The notes under the pieces: model-generated | The model's database searches: none | Told to the model about the DNA's origin: nothing | The model's input: the letters and a program-made list of their open reading frames with translations, nothing else | Position numbers and translations under genes: made by a program | Shown here: piece by piece, positions 17,372-25,277 of the stretch | How positions within the stretch are numbered: position 1 is the first letter of the stretch | Layout of the letters: each line of letters opens with the position of its first letter | Source of the DNA: Streptococcaceae bacterium AF54-32pH5A | Lineage (GTDB): Bacteria > Bacillota > Bacilli > Lactobacillales > Streptococcaceae | DNA length: 64,000 bases | Direction of reading: 5' to 3' | Assembly (NCBI GenBank): GCA_027682205.1 | Contig: JAQDAD010000002.1 | Coordinates: forward strand, 205,953-269,952

Positions 17372-17400
17372 TTGACAAGTGAGAAAAACAAGTATATACT
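17372..17400 (+). promoter_or_regulatory. Promoter of glmS
   Basis: TTGACA (17372-17377), 17-bp spacer, TATACT (17395-17400), close to consensus. The predicted leader is about 75 bases long. Confidence 0.8.
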
Positions 17401-17431
17401 GTCTTTGCTGGTTCTGTAAAAGGAAAATCAG

Positions 17432-17443
17432 ACTATACCAATT
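17432..17443 (+). promoter_or_regulatory. Operator-like repeat, copy 2, in the glmS leader
   Basis: Exact second copy of ACTATACCAATT, 79 bases after the first, downstream of the predicted transcription start. A repressor bound to both sites would bracket the promoter. Confidence 0.5.
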
Positions 17444-17480
17444 CAAGGGGAAAGCACAGCTGGTCTGTGTCGTATATACT

Positions 17481-19289
17481 ATGTGTGGAATTGTCGGTGT
17501 TGTTGGAAACACAAATGCAACTGATATTTTGATTCAAGGGCTTGAAAAGCTCGAATACCGTGGCTATGATTCTGCGGGAATTTTTGTTCTAGGTGGTGCT
17601 GAAAATCATCTAGTTAAGGCTGTTGGTCGTATTGCTGAATTGTCTGCTAAGACAGCTGGTGTTGAGGGAACAACTGGTATCGGACATACTCGTTGGGCAA
17701 CTCATGGGAAACCAACTGAGGATAACGCTCACCCACATCGCTCTGAGACTGGACGTTTTGTCTTGGTCCACAATGGGGTGATTGAAAACTACCTTGAAAT
17801 CAAGGAAGAATACCTTGCAGGTCACCACTTTAAAGGACAAACCGATACGGAAATCGCCGTTCACTTGATTGGAAAATTTGCGGAAGAAGAAGGCTTGTCA
17901 GTGCTTGAAGCCTTCAAAAAAGCTCTTCACATCATCCGTGGTTCTTATGCCTTTGCCTTGATTGACTCTGAAAATCCAGATGTCATCTATGTAGCAAAGA
18001 ACAAATCACCACTTTTGATTGGTCTTGGACAAGGCTATAACATGGTCTGCTCAGATGCCATGGCTATGATTCGTGAGACCAACCAATACATGGAAATCCA
18101 TGACCAAGAGTTGGTAATCGTCAAGGCTGATAGCGTCGAAGTTCAAGACTATGATGGCAATCGCCGTGAACGTGCTAGCTACACTGCGGAGCTTGACTTG
18201 TCAGATATCGGTAAGGGAACTTACCCTTACTATATGCTCAAGGAAATTGACGAGCAACCAACGGTCATGCGTAAACTCATCCAAGCCTACACAGATGAGG
18301 CTGGTCAAGTAGTGGTAGATCCAGCTATCATCAAGGCTATTCAAGAGGCAGACCGCATCTACATCCTTGCAGCTGGGACATCTTACCACGCAGGATTTGC
18401 TTCTAAGAAAATGCTGGAAGAATTGACGGATACACCAGTGGAGCTTGGAATCTCTTCTGAGTGGGGCTATGGTATGCCACTTCTCAGCAAGAAACCACTC
18501 TTCGTCTTTATCAGCCAGTCTGGTGAAACAGCGGATAGCCGCCAGGTTTTGGTTAAGGCTAATGAAATGGGAATCCCTAGCTTAACTGTAACAAATGTGC
18601 CAGGTTCAACTCTTTCACGTGAAGCTAACCATACCATGCTCCTTCACGCGGGTCCTGAAATCGCAGTGGCATCAACCAAGGCCTATACAGCACAAATCGC
18701 AGCCCTTGCCTTCCTGGCAAAAGCAGTCGGAGAAGCAAATGGCAACGAAAAAGCCCAAGCCTTTGACCTGGTTCATGAGTTGTCAATCGTAGCTCAGTCT
18801 ATCGAATCAACCCTTTCAGAAAAAGAAACAATCGATGCTAAAGTTCGTGACCTTCTTGAAACAACTCGCAACGCCTTTTACATCGGACGTGGTCAAGATT
18901 ACTATGTAGCCATGGAAGCCAGTCTCAAACTCAAAGAAATTTCTTACATTCAGTGTGAAGGTTTTGCGGCAGGAGAACTCAAGCACGGAACCATCGCCTT
19001 GATTGAAGAAGGAACACCTGTATTGGCCCTCTTGTCAGATCCAGTCCTTGCTAACCATACTCGTGGAAATATCCAAGAGGTCGCAGCCCGTGGTGCCAAG
19101 GTTCTCACTATCGCTGAAGAGAATGTTGCTAAAGAGACAGACGATATCGTTCTGACGACCGTCCATCCTTACCTCTCACCAATTTCAATGGTCGTGCCAA
19201 CTCAATTGGTCGCTTACTTTGCAACACTCCACCGTGGCTTTGATGTGGACAAACCACGTAACCTTGCTAAGTCAGTAACAGTAGAATAA
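17481..19289 (+). CDS. glmS: Glutamine--fructose-6-phosphate aminotransferase
   Basis: GlmS makes glucosamine-6-phosphate from fructose-6-phosphate and glutamine, the first step to UDP-GlcNAc for cell wall. The 602-residue protein has the N-terminal Ntn glutaminase domain (MCGIVGVVG; Cys2 is the nucleophile after Met removal) and two SIS isomerase domains (about 280-420 and 455-590), ending [11 protein letters not shown]. The start must be ATG 17481 to expose Cys2; the in-frame extension from 17379 would destroy the active site. Oddly there is no Shine-Dalgarno next to this ATG; AAGGGG lies about 30 bases upstream, separated from it by a small hairpin. Confidence 0.95.
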   Translation: MCGIVGVVGNTNATDILIQGLEKLEYRGYDSAGIFVLGGAENHLVKAVGRIAELSAKTAGVEGTTGIGHTRWATHGKPTEDNAHPHRSETGRFVLVHNGVIENYLEIKEEYLAGHHFKGQTDTEIAVHLIGKFAEEEGLSVLEAFKKALHIIRGSYAFALIDSENPDVIYVAKNKSPLLIGLGQGYNMVCSDAMAMIRETNQYMEIHDQELVIVKADSVEVQDYDGNRRERASYTAELDLSDIGKGTYPYYMLKEIDEQPTVMRKLIQAYTDEAGQVVVDPAIIKAIQEADRIYILAAGTSYHAGFASKKMLEELTDTPVELGISSEWGYGMPLLSKKPLFVFISQSGETADSRQVLVKANEMGIPSLTVTNVPGSTLSREANHTMLLHAGPEIAVASTKAYTAQIAALAFLAKAVGEANGNEKAQAFDLVHELSIVAQSIESTLSEKETIDAKVRDLLETTRNAFYIGRGQDYYVAMEASLKLKEISYIQCEGFAAGELKHGTIALIEEGTPVLALLSDPVLANHTRGNIQEVAARGAKVLTIAEENVAKETDDIVLTTVHPYLSPISMVVPTQLVAYFATLHRGFDVDKPRNLAKSVTVE

Positions 19290-19366
19290 GATTGAGTATA
19301 AATAATTCTTATCAAGCTTATAAAATTTTCATATCATAAAGAACATCATCTGAAAACAATGAGTAT

Positions 19367-19416
19367 AAACACCTTGGGAAACCTGATTTAAAGGGATTTC
19401 TAAGGTGTTTTTTCTT
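19367..19416 (+). terminator. Terminator of glmS
   Basis: AAACACCTT (19367-19375) pairs with AAGGTGTTT (19402-19410), with partial inner pairing, followed by a run of T. Confidence 0.78.
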
Positions 19417-19430
19417 TATAGATATAAAAA

Positions 19431-19469
19431 TTTCCAATCGAGTTGATAGTCAATATATATTGGGAAAAG
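19431..19469 (+). promoter_or_regulatory. Candidate promoter with inverted repeat before the methyltransferase operon
   Basis: TTTCCAAT (19431-19438) and ATTGGGAAA (19459-19467) form an imperfect inverted repeat. TTTCCA as -35, a 17-bp spacer and TATATA (19454-19459) as -10 make a modest promoter inside it. This arrangement suggests a repressor or LysR-type site, but no regulator gene is adjacent. Confidence 0.4.
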
Positions 19470-19518
19470 GGAAAAAGGAGTGGTAAGATGGTTTCAATCC
19501 AAATGGAAGGAGAAGGGT

Positions 19519-20523
19519 ATGGCAAGTAAAAGAGATCTAGTCTTTAGAGCGATTCGAGGCGATGAAGTGGAAAGAGTTCCTGTGGGATTTTGGTTTCATT
19601 TTGTAACACTTGAAGAAAAGGGACAGGGATTAAATAATCCACGTATCTTTCAAAAAAGTGTTGATGGGCATCGCAACTATGTGGAAAGAATTCACCCTGA
19701 TTTTGTCAAAATCATGAGCGACGGTTTTTTCCTTTATCCAAGTAATGTCTACAGTCCTAAGGTTGCAAGCATTCAGGAGCTGGCTTCTATTGAGTCAATT
19801 GGTGAGGGACACCCATGGATTCAGCAACAGGTGGAAGTGGTACAAGCGATTCGAGAGACCTTTACCGAAGAGATTGCTTCTTTCTACAATATCTTTTCAC
19901 CGATCTCCTACCTCAAGCGCTGGTTCCGTACAGAAACTTCTCGAGGAGATAGGGAAGTAGCTGATTTATTGCTTGAAAATCCTGAGCAATTCAGAGCGAT
20001 TCTAGATGTGATTGCAGGAGATATTGCTATCCTAACTCAGAAAATCATCCAGCTAGGTGGAGTCGATGGGATTTACCTCAGCACCCAGGAAATTCAAGAT
20101 GAGCGCATCACACCAGCACTCTACCAAACCTATATCGAACCGAGCAATATAGCGATTTTGGAGGCTGCCAATCAGGTTGGTGGGACCAATATCCTCCATA
20201 TCTGTGGATTTGAAGGTGCGAGCAATGATGTGACGATATTTAAGGATTATCCAGCTCAAGTAGTCAACTGGGCGACCCACCATGAGGATGTTAGTTTGAC
20301 ACAGGGGCAAGAGCTGTTTCCAGGTAAGGCCGTTTTAGGTGGTTTTGAAAATGGTAAGAAAAGCTTGCTTTATCGAGGTTCTAAAGCGGAATTGCAAGAT
20401 GAAACAAGGCGGTTACTGGCTGAAGCTGGTAGTAAAGGAGTTCTTCTGGGAGCTGATTGTACCGTTCCAGATGACTTTGACTTAGAGAGGTTGGACTGGA
20501 TTCGGCAGGCAGCGGTTCTCTAA
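19519..20523 (+). CDS. URO-D superfamily methyltransferase-like protein (MtaA/MtbA type), copy 1
   Basis: A 334-residue protein with the uroporphyrinogen decarboxylase barrel fold. It is not a likely HemE: no haem genes are nearby and streptococci of this group do not make haem. It carries the H-x-C...C zinc motif of methylcobamide:thiol methyltransferases (MtaA/MtbA): His227 and Cys229 in HICGFEG, and Cys314 in LLGADCTVP. Such a site activates a thiol as methyl acceptor. I start it at ATG 19519, with AAGGAG six bases upstream, instead of an earlier in-frame GTG. It heads an operon with a paralogue and an ABC importer. The methyl donor and acceptor are unknown; function is inferred. Confidence 0.75.
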   Translation: MASKRDLVFRAIRGDEVERVPVGFWFHFVTLEEKGQGLNNPRIFQKSVDGHRNYVERIHPDFVKIMSDGFFLYPSNVYSPKVASIQELASIESIGEGHPWIQQQVEVVQAIRETFTEEIASFYNIFSPISYLKRWFRTETSRGDREVADLLLENPEQFRAILDVIAGDIAILTQKIIQLGGVDGIYLSTQEIQDERITPALYQTYIEPSNIAILEAANQVGGTNILHICGFEGASNDVTIFKDYPAQVVNWATHHEDVSLTQGQELFPGKAVLGGFENGKKSLLYRGSKAELQDETRRLLAEAGSKGVLLGADCTVPDDFDLERLDWIRQAAVL

Positions 20524-20535
20524 AAAGGAGGAGCT

Positions 20536-20739
20536 ATGAAAAGTAAAAGGTGGGGCATCTTTATTGTCGTTGTCGGTTTGCTGGCCTTGGTCGCCATAAG
20601 CGTCGTAAAAAATGAGCACTGCAAAAATGGAGAGAGATGTCGTGGAGTTCAGGATTTTTCCAAGTCCAGTCTCCCCTTTCTACGCTCGAATGATATCGCA
20701 AGCAGTTTATTAGTTGAAAAAGTAAGAAATGGAGAATAA
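20536..20739 (+). CDS. Small membrane-anchored protein of unknown function
   Basis: 67 residues: a positively charged start (MKSKRWG), one hydrophobic segment (about residues 8-23, IFIVVVGLLALVAISV) and a hydrophilic tail with two cysteines (EHCKNGERC). A good RBS (AAGGAGGAG) precedes it, so it is probably translated. It sits between the two methyltransferase-like genes. The N-terminus resembles that of the substrate-binding protein encoded downstream, so it could be the remnant of a truncated second binding protein or a real small membrane partner. I do not recognise it. Confidence 0.5.
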   Translation: MKSKRWGIFIVVVGLLALVAISVVKNEHCKNGERCRGVQDFSKSSLPFLRSNDIASSLLVEKVRNGE

Positions 20740-20741
20740 GA

Positions 20742-21740
20742 ATGTCAGAAAAAAGAGAATGGGTTTTAAAAGCATTTAGAGGTGAGAAGGTTGATCGTGT
20801 GCCAGTTGGATTTTGGCACCATTTCACATCAGAAGACGAATGGCTACACGGTTTCTCAAATCCAGCCATTATCGAGAAGAATATTCAAGGCCATAAGCGC
20901 TTTATCAGAGAAGTTAAGCCAGACTTTATCAAGCTCATGAGTGATGGGTACTTTGCTTATCCAAATCCAGTGATTGCCAAAGGAAAATCTCTTCAAGAAT
21001 TGGCGACCATTCAACCACTCGGACCAGAACACCCTTGGATAAAAGAGCAGGTGGACTTGGTTCAGAAAATCAAGCAAGAGTTTACAGAAGATATCGTTGC
21101 GATTTACAATATTTTTGCTCCTGTGACCTATCTCAAGTGGCTGCTTGGGGAAGTGTCTGGCGGGGATGACCTTATTGCGGACTTTCTGGTGGAAGATCCT
21201 GAAGCTCTGAAGAAGGTGTTGGATGTGATTGCAGAAGATATTGCTAGTCTCAGCCGAGCTGTCATCGAAGAGGCTGGTGCAGATGGGATCTATCTCAGCG
21301 TGCAAAGCATCCAAGCTCAACGAGTGTCGGCAGCAGATTATCAAGCTGCCATTGCACCTAGCGAGATAACTATTCTAGAAGCGGCTAGTGCTGTTGGTGG
21401 TGTCACTGTTCTTCATATCTGTGGCTACGAGGGAGCGCGAAATGATATTCATCTTTTTGCAGACTATCCTGCCCAAGTCTTTAACTGGGCTGTAGGACCA
21501 GAGGGAATCACTCTCAAGGAAGGTCGTGAGATTTTCAAGGGACGTACGGTTCTTGGAGGATTCGAAAATGGCAAGACGGGCTTACTGTATACTGGTAGCA
21601 AGGATGCCATTCAGGCTGAGGCAAAGAAACTAGTTGCAGAAGCTGGGAAACAGGGCTTGGTACTTGGTGCAGATTGTACCATTCCAAGTGATATCGCAGT
21701 TGAACGTATCCAGTGGGTGAGAGAAGCGCTTGAAAACTAA
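20742..21740 (+). CDS. URO-D superfamily methyltransferase-like protein (MtaA/MtbA type), copy 2
   Basis: 332 residues, clearly paralogous to the product of 19519-20523: both have VPVGFW near residue 20, a KxMSDG(Y/F)F block near residue 65, and the zinc-type motif, here His225 and Cys227 in HICGYEG and Cys312 in LGADCTIP. Keeping the H-x-C...C ligands in both copies argues that both are active zinc-dependent thiol methyltransferases, not decayed duplicates. Two such proteins may pair, one for each half-reaction, or differ in substrate. It is followed 11 bases later by the substrate-binding protein gene. Function is inferred from the motif and context. Confidence 0.75.
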   Translation: MSEKREWVLKAFRGEKVDRVPVGFWHHFTSEDEWLHGFSNPAIIEKNIQGHKRFIREVKPDFIKLMSDGYFAYPNPVIAKGKSLQELATIQPLGPEHPWIKEQVDLVQKIKQEFTEDIVAIYNIFAPVTYLKWLLGEVSGGDDLIADFLVEDPEALKKVLDVIAEDIASLSRAVIEEAGADGIYLSVQSIQAQRVSAADYQAAIAPSEITILEAASAVGGVTVLHICGYEGARNDIHLFADYPAQVFNWAVGPEGITLKEGREIFKGRTVLGGFENGKTGLLYTGSKDAIQAEAKKLVAEAGKQGLVLGADCTIPSDIAVERIQWVREALEN

Positions 21741-21751
21741 AGGAGAAAAAG

Positions 21752-22630
21752 ATGAGTAAAAAAGCATGGATTATCGGCGGTGTAGCAGTTGTTGCAGTAA
21801 TTGGGGCAACGATTATCGGGAGAAGTTTAGCTGGCGCTCCAGCCAAGGAGGGGGAAACAACTTCATCTGGTGAGGTCATAACCTTGAAGGATGCCCATAC
21901 ACAAAACTATGTACCGTATGACTTTGTCAATGAAAAAGGGGAGTCAGATGGTTATGAAGTAGCTGTTTTGAAGGCTGTTGATGAGAAGTTAGCAAACTAT
22001 CAATTTGAATATACGGGTACCAGTGATGACGACCTTTTGATCGGTCTGGAATCAGGCAAGTATGACATCGGAACCAAGGGAGCTTGGTACACAGATGAAC
22101 GAGCTAAAAAGTTTGTCATTCCATCTGAACCAGTCGGAGCGAGCATTATCGGATTTACTGTCAGAAAAGAAGACGAACAGAAATACAAAACCATTGATGA
22201 CTTTGCCAAGAATAAAGGGAAATTGGTTCCTATCTCTCCACAGAATGCTCAATGGAATGTCATCACAAGCTACAATGAAAAACATCAGGATGCACCAATT
22301 GAGCTAATTGCAGCGGAATCCTTTAAGGTAGCAGATGCCTATGCCTGGGTCTTAGAAGGACGTTATGATGCCTTCTTTGATATCAAACTGTCCTTTGAAA
22401 AAGCAGTTACCGCAGAAGATGGCCCTTACCACCAATATGCGGATAAACTCAGCTGGTTCCCATATAAGGGCATTCCAACTTATCCCTTGATTCACCGTGA
22501 TGAAAAGGGTGAGAAATTTGCTAAAGAATATGAAAAAGCAATCAAAGAGTTGAAAGAAGATGGCACGCTTGCTAAGCTATCTCAGCAATATTTCAAAGAA
22601 GATGTCTTTAGTTACGTAGACAAAGACTAG
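21752..22630 (+). CDS. Amino-acid ABC transporter substrate-binding protein
   Basis: A 292-residue SBP_bac_3 family receptor that delivers a polar amino acid or related compound to the ABC importer encoded next. The N-terminus is a hydrophobic anchor (about residues 5-28) with no lipobox cysteine, so it is probably tethered by this segment. The binding domain has VNEKGESDGYEVAVLKAVDE (about 69-88) and KYDIGTKGAWYTDERAKKF (about 107-125). Gene order binding protein-permease-permease-ATPase resembles TcyJKLMN of Bacillus, which takes up cystine, cystathionine and S-methylcysteine. That relation is inferred; ligand unproven. Confidence 0.82.
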   Translation: MSKKAWIIGGVAVVAVIGATIIGRSLAGAPAKEGETTSSGEVITLKDAHTQNYVPYDFVNEKGESDGYEVAVLKAVDEKLANYQFEYTGTSDDDLLIGLESGKYDIGTKGAWYTDERAKKFVIPSEPVGASIIGFTVRKEDEQKYKTIDDFAKNKGKLVPISPQNAQWNVITSYNEKHQDAPIELIAAESFKVADAYAWVLEGRYDAFFDIKLSFEKAVTAEDGPYHQYADKLSWFPYKGIPTYPLIHRDEKGEKFAKEYEKAIKELKEDGTLAKLSQQYFKEDVFSYVDKD

Positions 22631-22662
22631 ACCAGAAATTCCAAGACTAGAAAGGGTTTTGC

Positions 22663-23355
22663 ATGGTTTCTTATGATTTTTCCAAGGTCTTTCAGTTTTT
22701 GCCGACCTTATTGCAGGCACTTCCTATGACCTTGTCCATTCTCTTTTTTACCACTCTTCTTGGTTCCCTTTTTGGAGGTCTCTTGGCCTGGGCGCAAGTA
22801 GGAGAAGACAAGAGTTTTGCAGCAATTTCCAAAGGTTATATTTTTACCCTTCGTTGTACACCGCCGATTGTCTTGCTTTTTCTAGTTTTTTATGGCTTGC
22901 CAGAATTTCTGAAATGGTGGCTGGGTTTGGATATCAACAACTGGTCTAAAACTATTTTTGTTCTCCTGACGATGATTCTCTTGTTTGCAGCTATTGTTGC
23001 TGAGGTTTTCAAGGCAGCCTATCAAGCTATTCCAAAGGGGCAGACAGAGGCCGGGCTTAGTATTGGTTTGACTCCAAGTCAGACCTTTTGGAGAATCATT
23101 TTTCCCCAAGCTTTTCAGGTTGCTCTTCCCAATATAACGACCGCTATTCTCAATCTCATGCGGGATGCTGCCTTGGCCTATACGATTGGTTTCGTTGATG
23201 TTATGGGGGCAGGCAATCTCTTAATCAGTCGCAATTTAGGAAACTACTCACTGGAAACCTATACGGCAGTTGCGCTTCTTTACTGGGGGATTGCTTTGGT
23301 TATTTCTAGCTTGAGCCGTTTGCTTGAGAAGTCTTTGGAAACAAAAGGGAGGTAA
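22663..23355 (+). CDS. Amino-acid ABC transporter permease (TcyL-like)
   Basis: A 230-residue His/Glu/Gln/Arg-type permease with about five membrane segments. The EAA loop that docks to the ATPase is visible as AIPKGQTEAGLSIGLTPSQTF (residues about 126-146), followed by FRIIFPQAF-like sequence (WRIIFPQAFQVALPN). It starts 32 bases after the binding protein gene, with RBS AGAAAGGG. The second permease starts 3 bases after its stop, so the two are translationally coupled and likely form a heterodimer in the membrane. Confidence 0.85.
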   Translation: MVSYDFSKVFQFLPTLLQALPMTLSILFFTTLLGSLFGGLLAWAQVGEDKSFAAISKGYIFTLRCTPPIVLLFLVFYGLPEFLKWWLGLDINNWSKTIFVLLTMILLFAAIVAEVFKAAYQAIPKGQTEAGLSIGLTPSQTFWRIIFPQAFQVALPNITTAILNLMRDAALAYTIGFVDVMGAGNLLISRNLGNYSLETYTAVALLYWGIALVISSLSRLLEKSLETKGR

Positions 23356-23358
23356 GAA

Positions 23359-24081
23359 ATGGACATAGACTATATTGTAAAGACCTTTCTGGAGACCTTG
23401 AAGGGTGTGCCAATCACCTTGATTATCATGATTGTGGCTATGGTCTTAAGCTTTTTACCAGCTCTATTTTTGGCCTTGGGGCAGATTTACAAGGTTCGAG
23501 GGGTGAGGAGTTTTTCTCTGGTCTATCTGGCTTTTATCCGAGCGACTCCTCCGATTTTATTGATTCTCTTCTTTTATAGTTTGTTTCCAAGTTTACTGAA
23601 TCAATTTCTCAAAAGCATAGGAAGTGACTTTGATATTTTCAAGCTTGATCCTCTCTATTATGCCTTTATCATTTATAGTTTGATGACAGTCGGGAGTTTG
23701 TCGGAGATTTTGCGTTCAGCTATCTTGACGGTGGACAAGGGACAACTAGAGGCGGCGCATGCGATTGGCTTGACCACGATACAAGCCTATCTAAGGATTG
23801 TTTTTCCTCAAGCCCTGCGCTCAGCTTTGCCTAACTTGGCCAATCTGGTGATCAATATCGTCAAAGGGACTTCTCTGGTCTTTGTCATGACTATCAAGGA
23901 TATTACTGCGATTGCCCGTGTAGAAGCGTCCTACGGTTACCAGTATTTTGAGTCTTATTTTGTGATCTTTTTGCAGTATATTTTGATCTGTGGTTTGATT
24001 CAGTGGGGCTTCTCCCTACTGGAGAAAGGCTATGTAAAAAAAGAAAAGAGAGCAAAAGCATCTAGCGCGCGTTTTGTATAG
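23359..24081 (+). CDS. Amino-acid ABC transporter permease (TcyM-like)
   Basis: A 240-residue partner permease with about five membrane segments, EAA loop VDKGQLEAAHAIGLTTIQAY (about residues 126-145) and the following YLRIVFPQALRSALPN. RBS GGGAGG (23348-23353) lies within the end of the previous permease gene. The basic C-terminal tail (KKEKRAKASSARF) is probably cytoplasmic. The ATPase gene follows after nine bases. Confidence 0.85.
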   Translation: MDIDYIVKTFLETLKGVPITLIIMIVAMVLSFLPALFLALGQIYKVRGVRSFSLVYLAFIRATPPILLILFFYSLFPSLLNQFLKSIGSDFDIFKLDPLYYAFIIYSLMTVGSLSEILRSAILTVDKGQLEAAHAIGLTTIQAYLRIVFPQALRSALPNLANLVINIVKGTSLVFVMTIKDITAIARVEASYGYQYFESYFVIFLQYILICGLIQWGFSLLEKGYVKKEKRAKASSARFV

Positions 24082-24090
24082 GAGGACAGG

Positions 24091-24855
24091 ATGTTACAAG
24101 TAGAACATATCGCAAAAACATTTGGTGAGAGGCAGGTACTAGAGGATGTCAATCTCCAGGTCAACCAAGGGGATGTCGTCGTTATTCTAGGACCATCAGG
24201 TTCAGGGAAAACGACCTTTCTCCGTTGTCTCAACCACTTAGAAAAAGCTGACAGTGGCCGTTTGACCTTGGCAGGAAAGACCTATGACTTAGCCAAATTA
24301 AGCAAGAAAGACATTCTAGAAATTCGCAAAAAAACAGCCTTTGTTTTCCAACACTACAATCTCTTTGCAAATAAAACTGCTCTGGAAAATATTCTAGAAG
24401 GCCTAATCGTCGCTCGTAAAGTTCCCAAGGAAGAAGCGCTCAAACGTGCAGAATCTGCCTTAGAAAAAGTTGGTTTACTGGCCTATAAGGACTACTACCC
24501 TTCTCAGCTATCTGGAGGACAACAACAACGAATAGGAATTGCGCGTGCCATTGCCGTCAAGCCCGAGGTCATTTTGCTAGATGAACCAACATCGGCACTA
24601 GACCCTGAGTTGGTTGGAGATGTTTTGGATGTTCTGAAACAGTTGGCGGGAGAAGGTGTGACCATGGTGGTCGTCACGCATGAGATGGGATTTGCTAGGG
24701 ATGTCGCTAACCACGTTATTTTCATGGATGGAGGCCGTATCGTAGAGGAGAACAATCCCCACGATTTCTTTAGTCGTCCACAGGAAGAACGAACCAAGCA
24801 GTTCCTAGCTCGTATCTTATCAGATGCTAGCTATAGTGTAGAATACATGATTTGA
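24091..24855 (+). CDS. Amino-acid ABC transporter ATP-binding protein (TcyN-like)
   Basis: The 254-residue ATPase powers the importer. All motifs are intact: Walker [10 protein letters not shown] (residues 34-42), Q-loop VFQHYN (about 86-91), signature LSGGQQQR (about 143-150), Walker B VILLDEP (about 164-170) and the switch His in VTHEMG (about 200-205). The sequence [14 protein letters not shown] after Walker A is typical of polar amino-acid importers. It is the last gene of the operon that begins with the two methyltransferase-like genes, so import and methyl transfer are likely linked. Confidence 0.88.
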   Translation: MLQVEHIAKTFGERQVLEDVNLQVNQGDVVVILGPSGSGKTTFLRCLNHLEKADSGRLTLAGKTYDLAKLSKKDILEIRKKTAFVFQHYNLFANKTALENILEGLIVARKVPKEEALKRAESALEKVGLLAYKDYYPSQLSGGQQQRIGIARAIAVKPEVILLDEPTSALDPELVGDVLDVLKQLAGEGVTMVVVTHEMGFARDVANHVIFMDGGRIVEENNPHDFFSRPQEERTKQFLARILSDASYSVEYMI

Positions 24856-25051
24856 TAGTTAAGTGCATTATGAAAGTAACTTATGAAGCAAAGTTCCAAT
24901 CTATAAACTATGGAAAAAAGGGTGTCAGCTTGAAATGACCTTCAGAAAAAGCTAGGTTTTAGACTCAGATTGGCTACTTAAGATGATTTGAGGTGCTTTT
25001 TCGTACACCCAAGTGGACAATATTATTTTATACTTTTCATTTCTCAAAAAA

Positions 25052-25084
25052 ATTAAGAAAAATTTAAGCTAGGAGGTGTATACT
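25052..25084 (+). promoter_or_regulatory. CiaR-dependent promoter of ccnD
   Basis: ATTAAG-N5-TTTAAG (25052-25068), ten bases, TATACT (25079-25084). Confidence 0.87.
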
Positions 25085-25090
25085 AAGCTC

Positions 25091-25183
25091 ATAAGTTAAG
25101 AAGAACTTAACTTAAACTCCTAAAACTTTTTCATAATAATCTCCCTATAAAATAAAGTCGCCCAATCAGGCGGCTTATTTTTT
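25091..25183 (+). ncRNA. ccnD: CiaR-controlled small RNA csRNA (ccnD-like)
   Basis: About 93 bases upstream of uppS, ending in GTCGCC (25157-25162) paired with GGCGGC (25169-25174) and a T-rich tail. It shares the terminator design, the TCATAATAATCTCC patch and the promoter with the other csRNAs, but its 5' part differs: TAAGTTAAGAAGAACTTAA (25091 region) folds into its own small hairpin. Placement before uppS matches ccnD as I recall it. The 195 bases between the ABC ATPase gene and this promoter hold nothing I can identify. Confidence 0.86.
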
Positions 25184-25277
25184 GTTTGTCTACAAGCAAA
25201 GGCGGTAACTTAGCAATAGAAGAATAGAGGGAAATATGGTATAATGAAACGATAGATTTTTGAATAGGAATAAGATC

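Noticed and set aside
17379-17480. An N-terminal extension of GlmS starting at 17379
   Set aside because: It overlaps the -35/-10 promoter and would block the N-terminal cysteine nucleophile needed for glutaminase activity.
19519-21740. Calling the two URO-D proteins HemE
   Set aside because: There is no haem pathway context, they occur as a tandem pair with an amino-acid importer, and they carry a zinc-ligand motif typical of methyltransferases instead.
24919-25011. A terminator formed by GGGTGT and ACACCC after the ABC ATPase gene
   Set aside because: The arms are only six bases and separated by more than 80 bases with no T-run directly after; chance pairing is likely.
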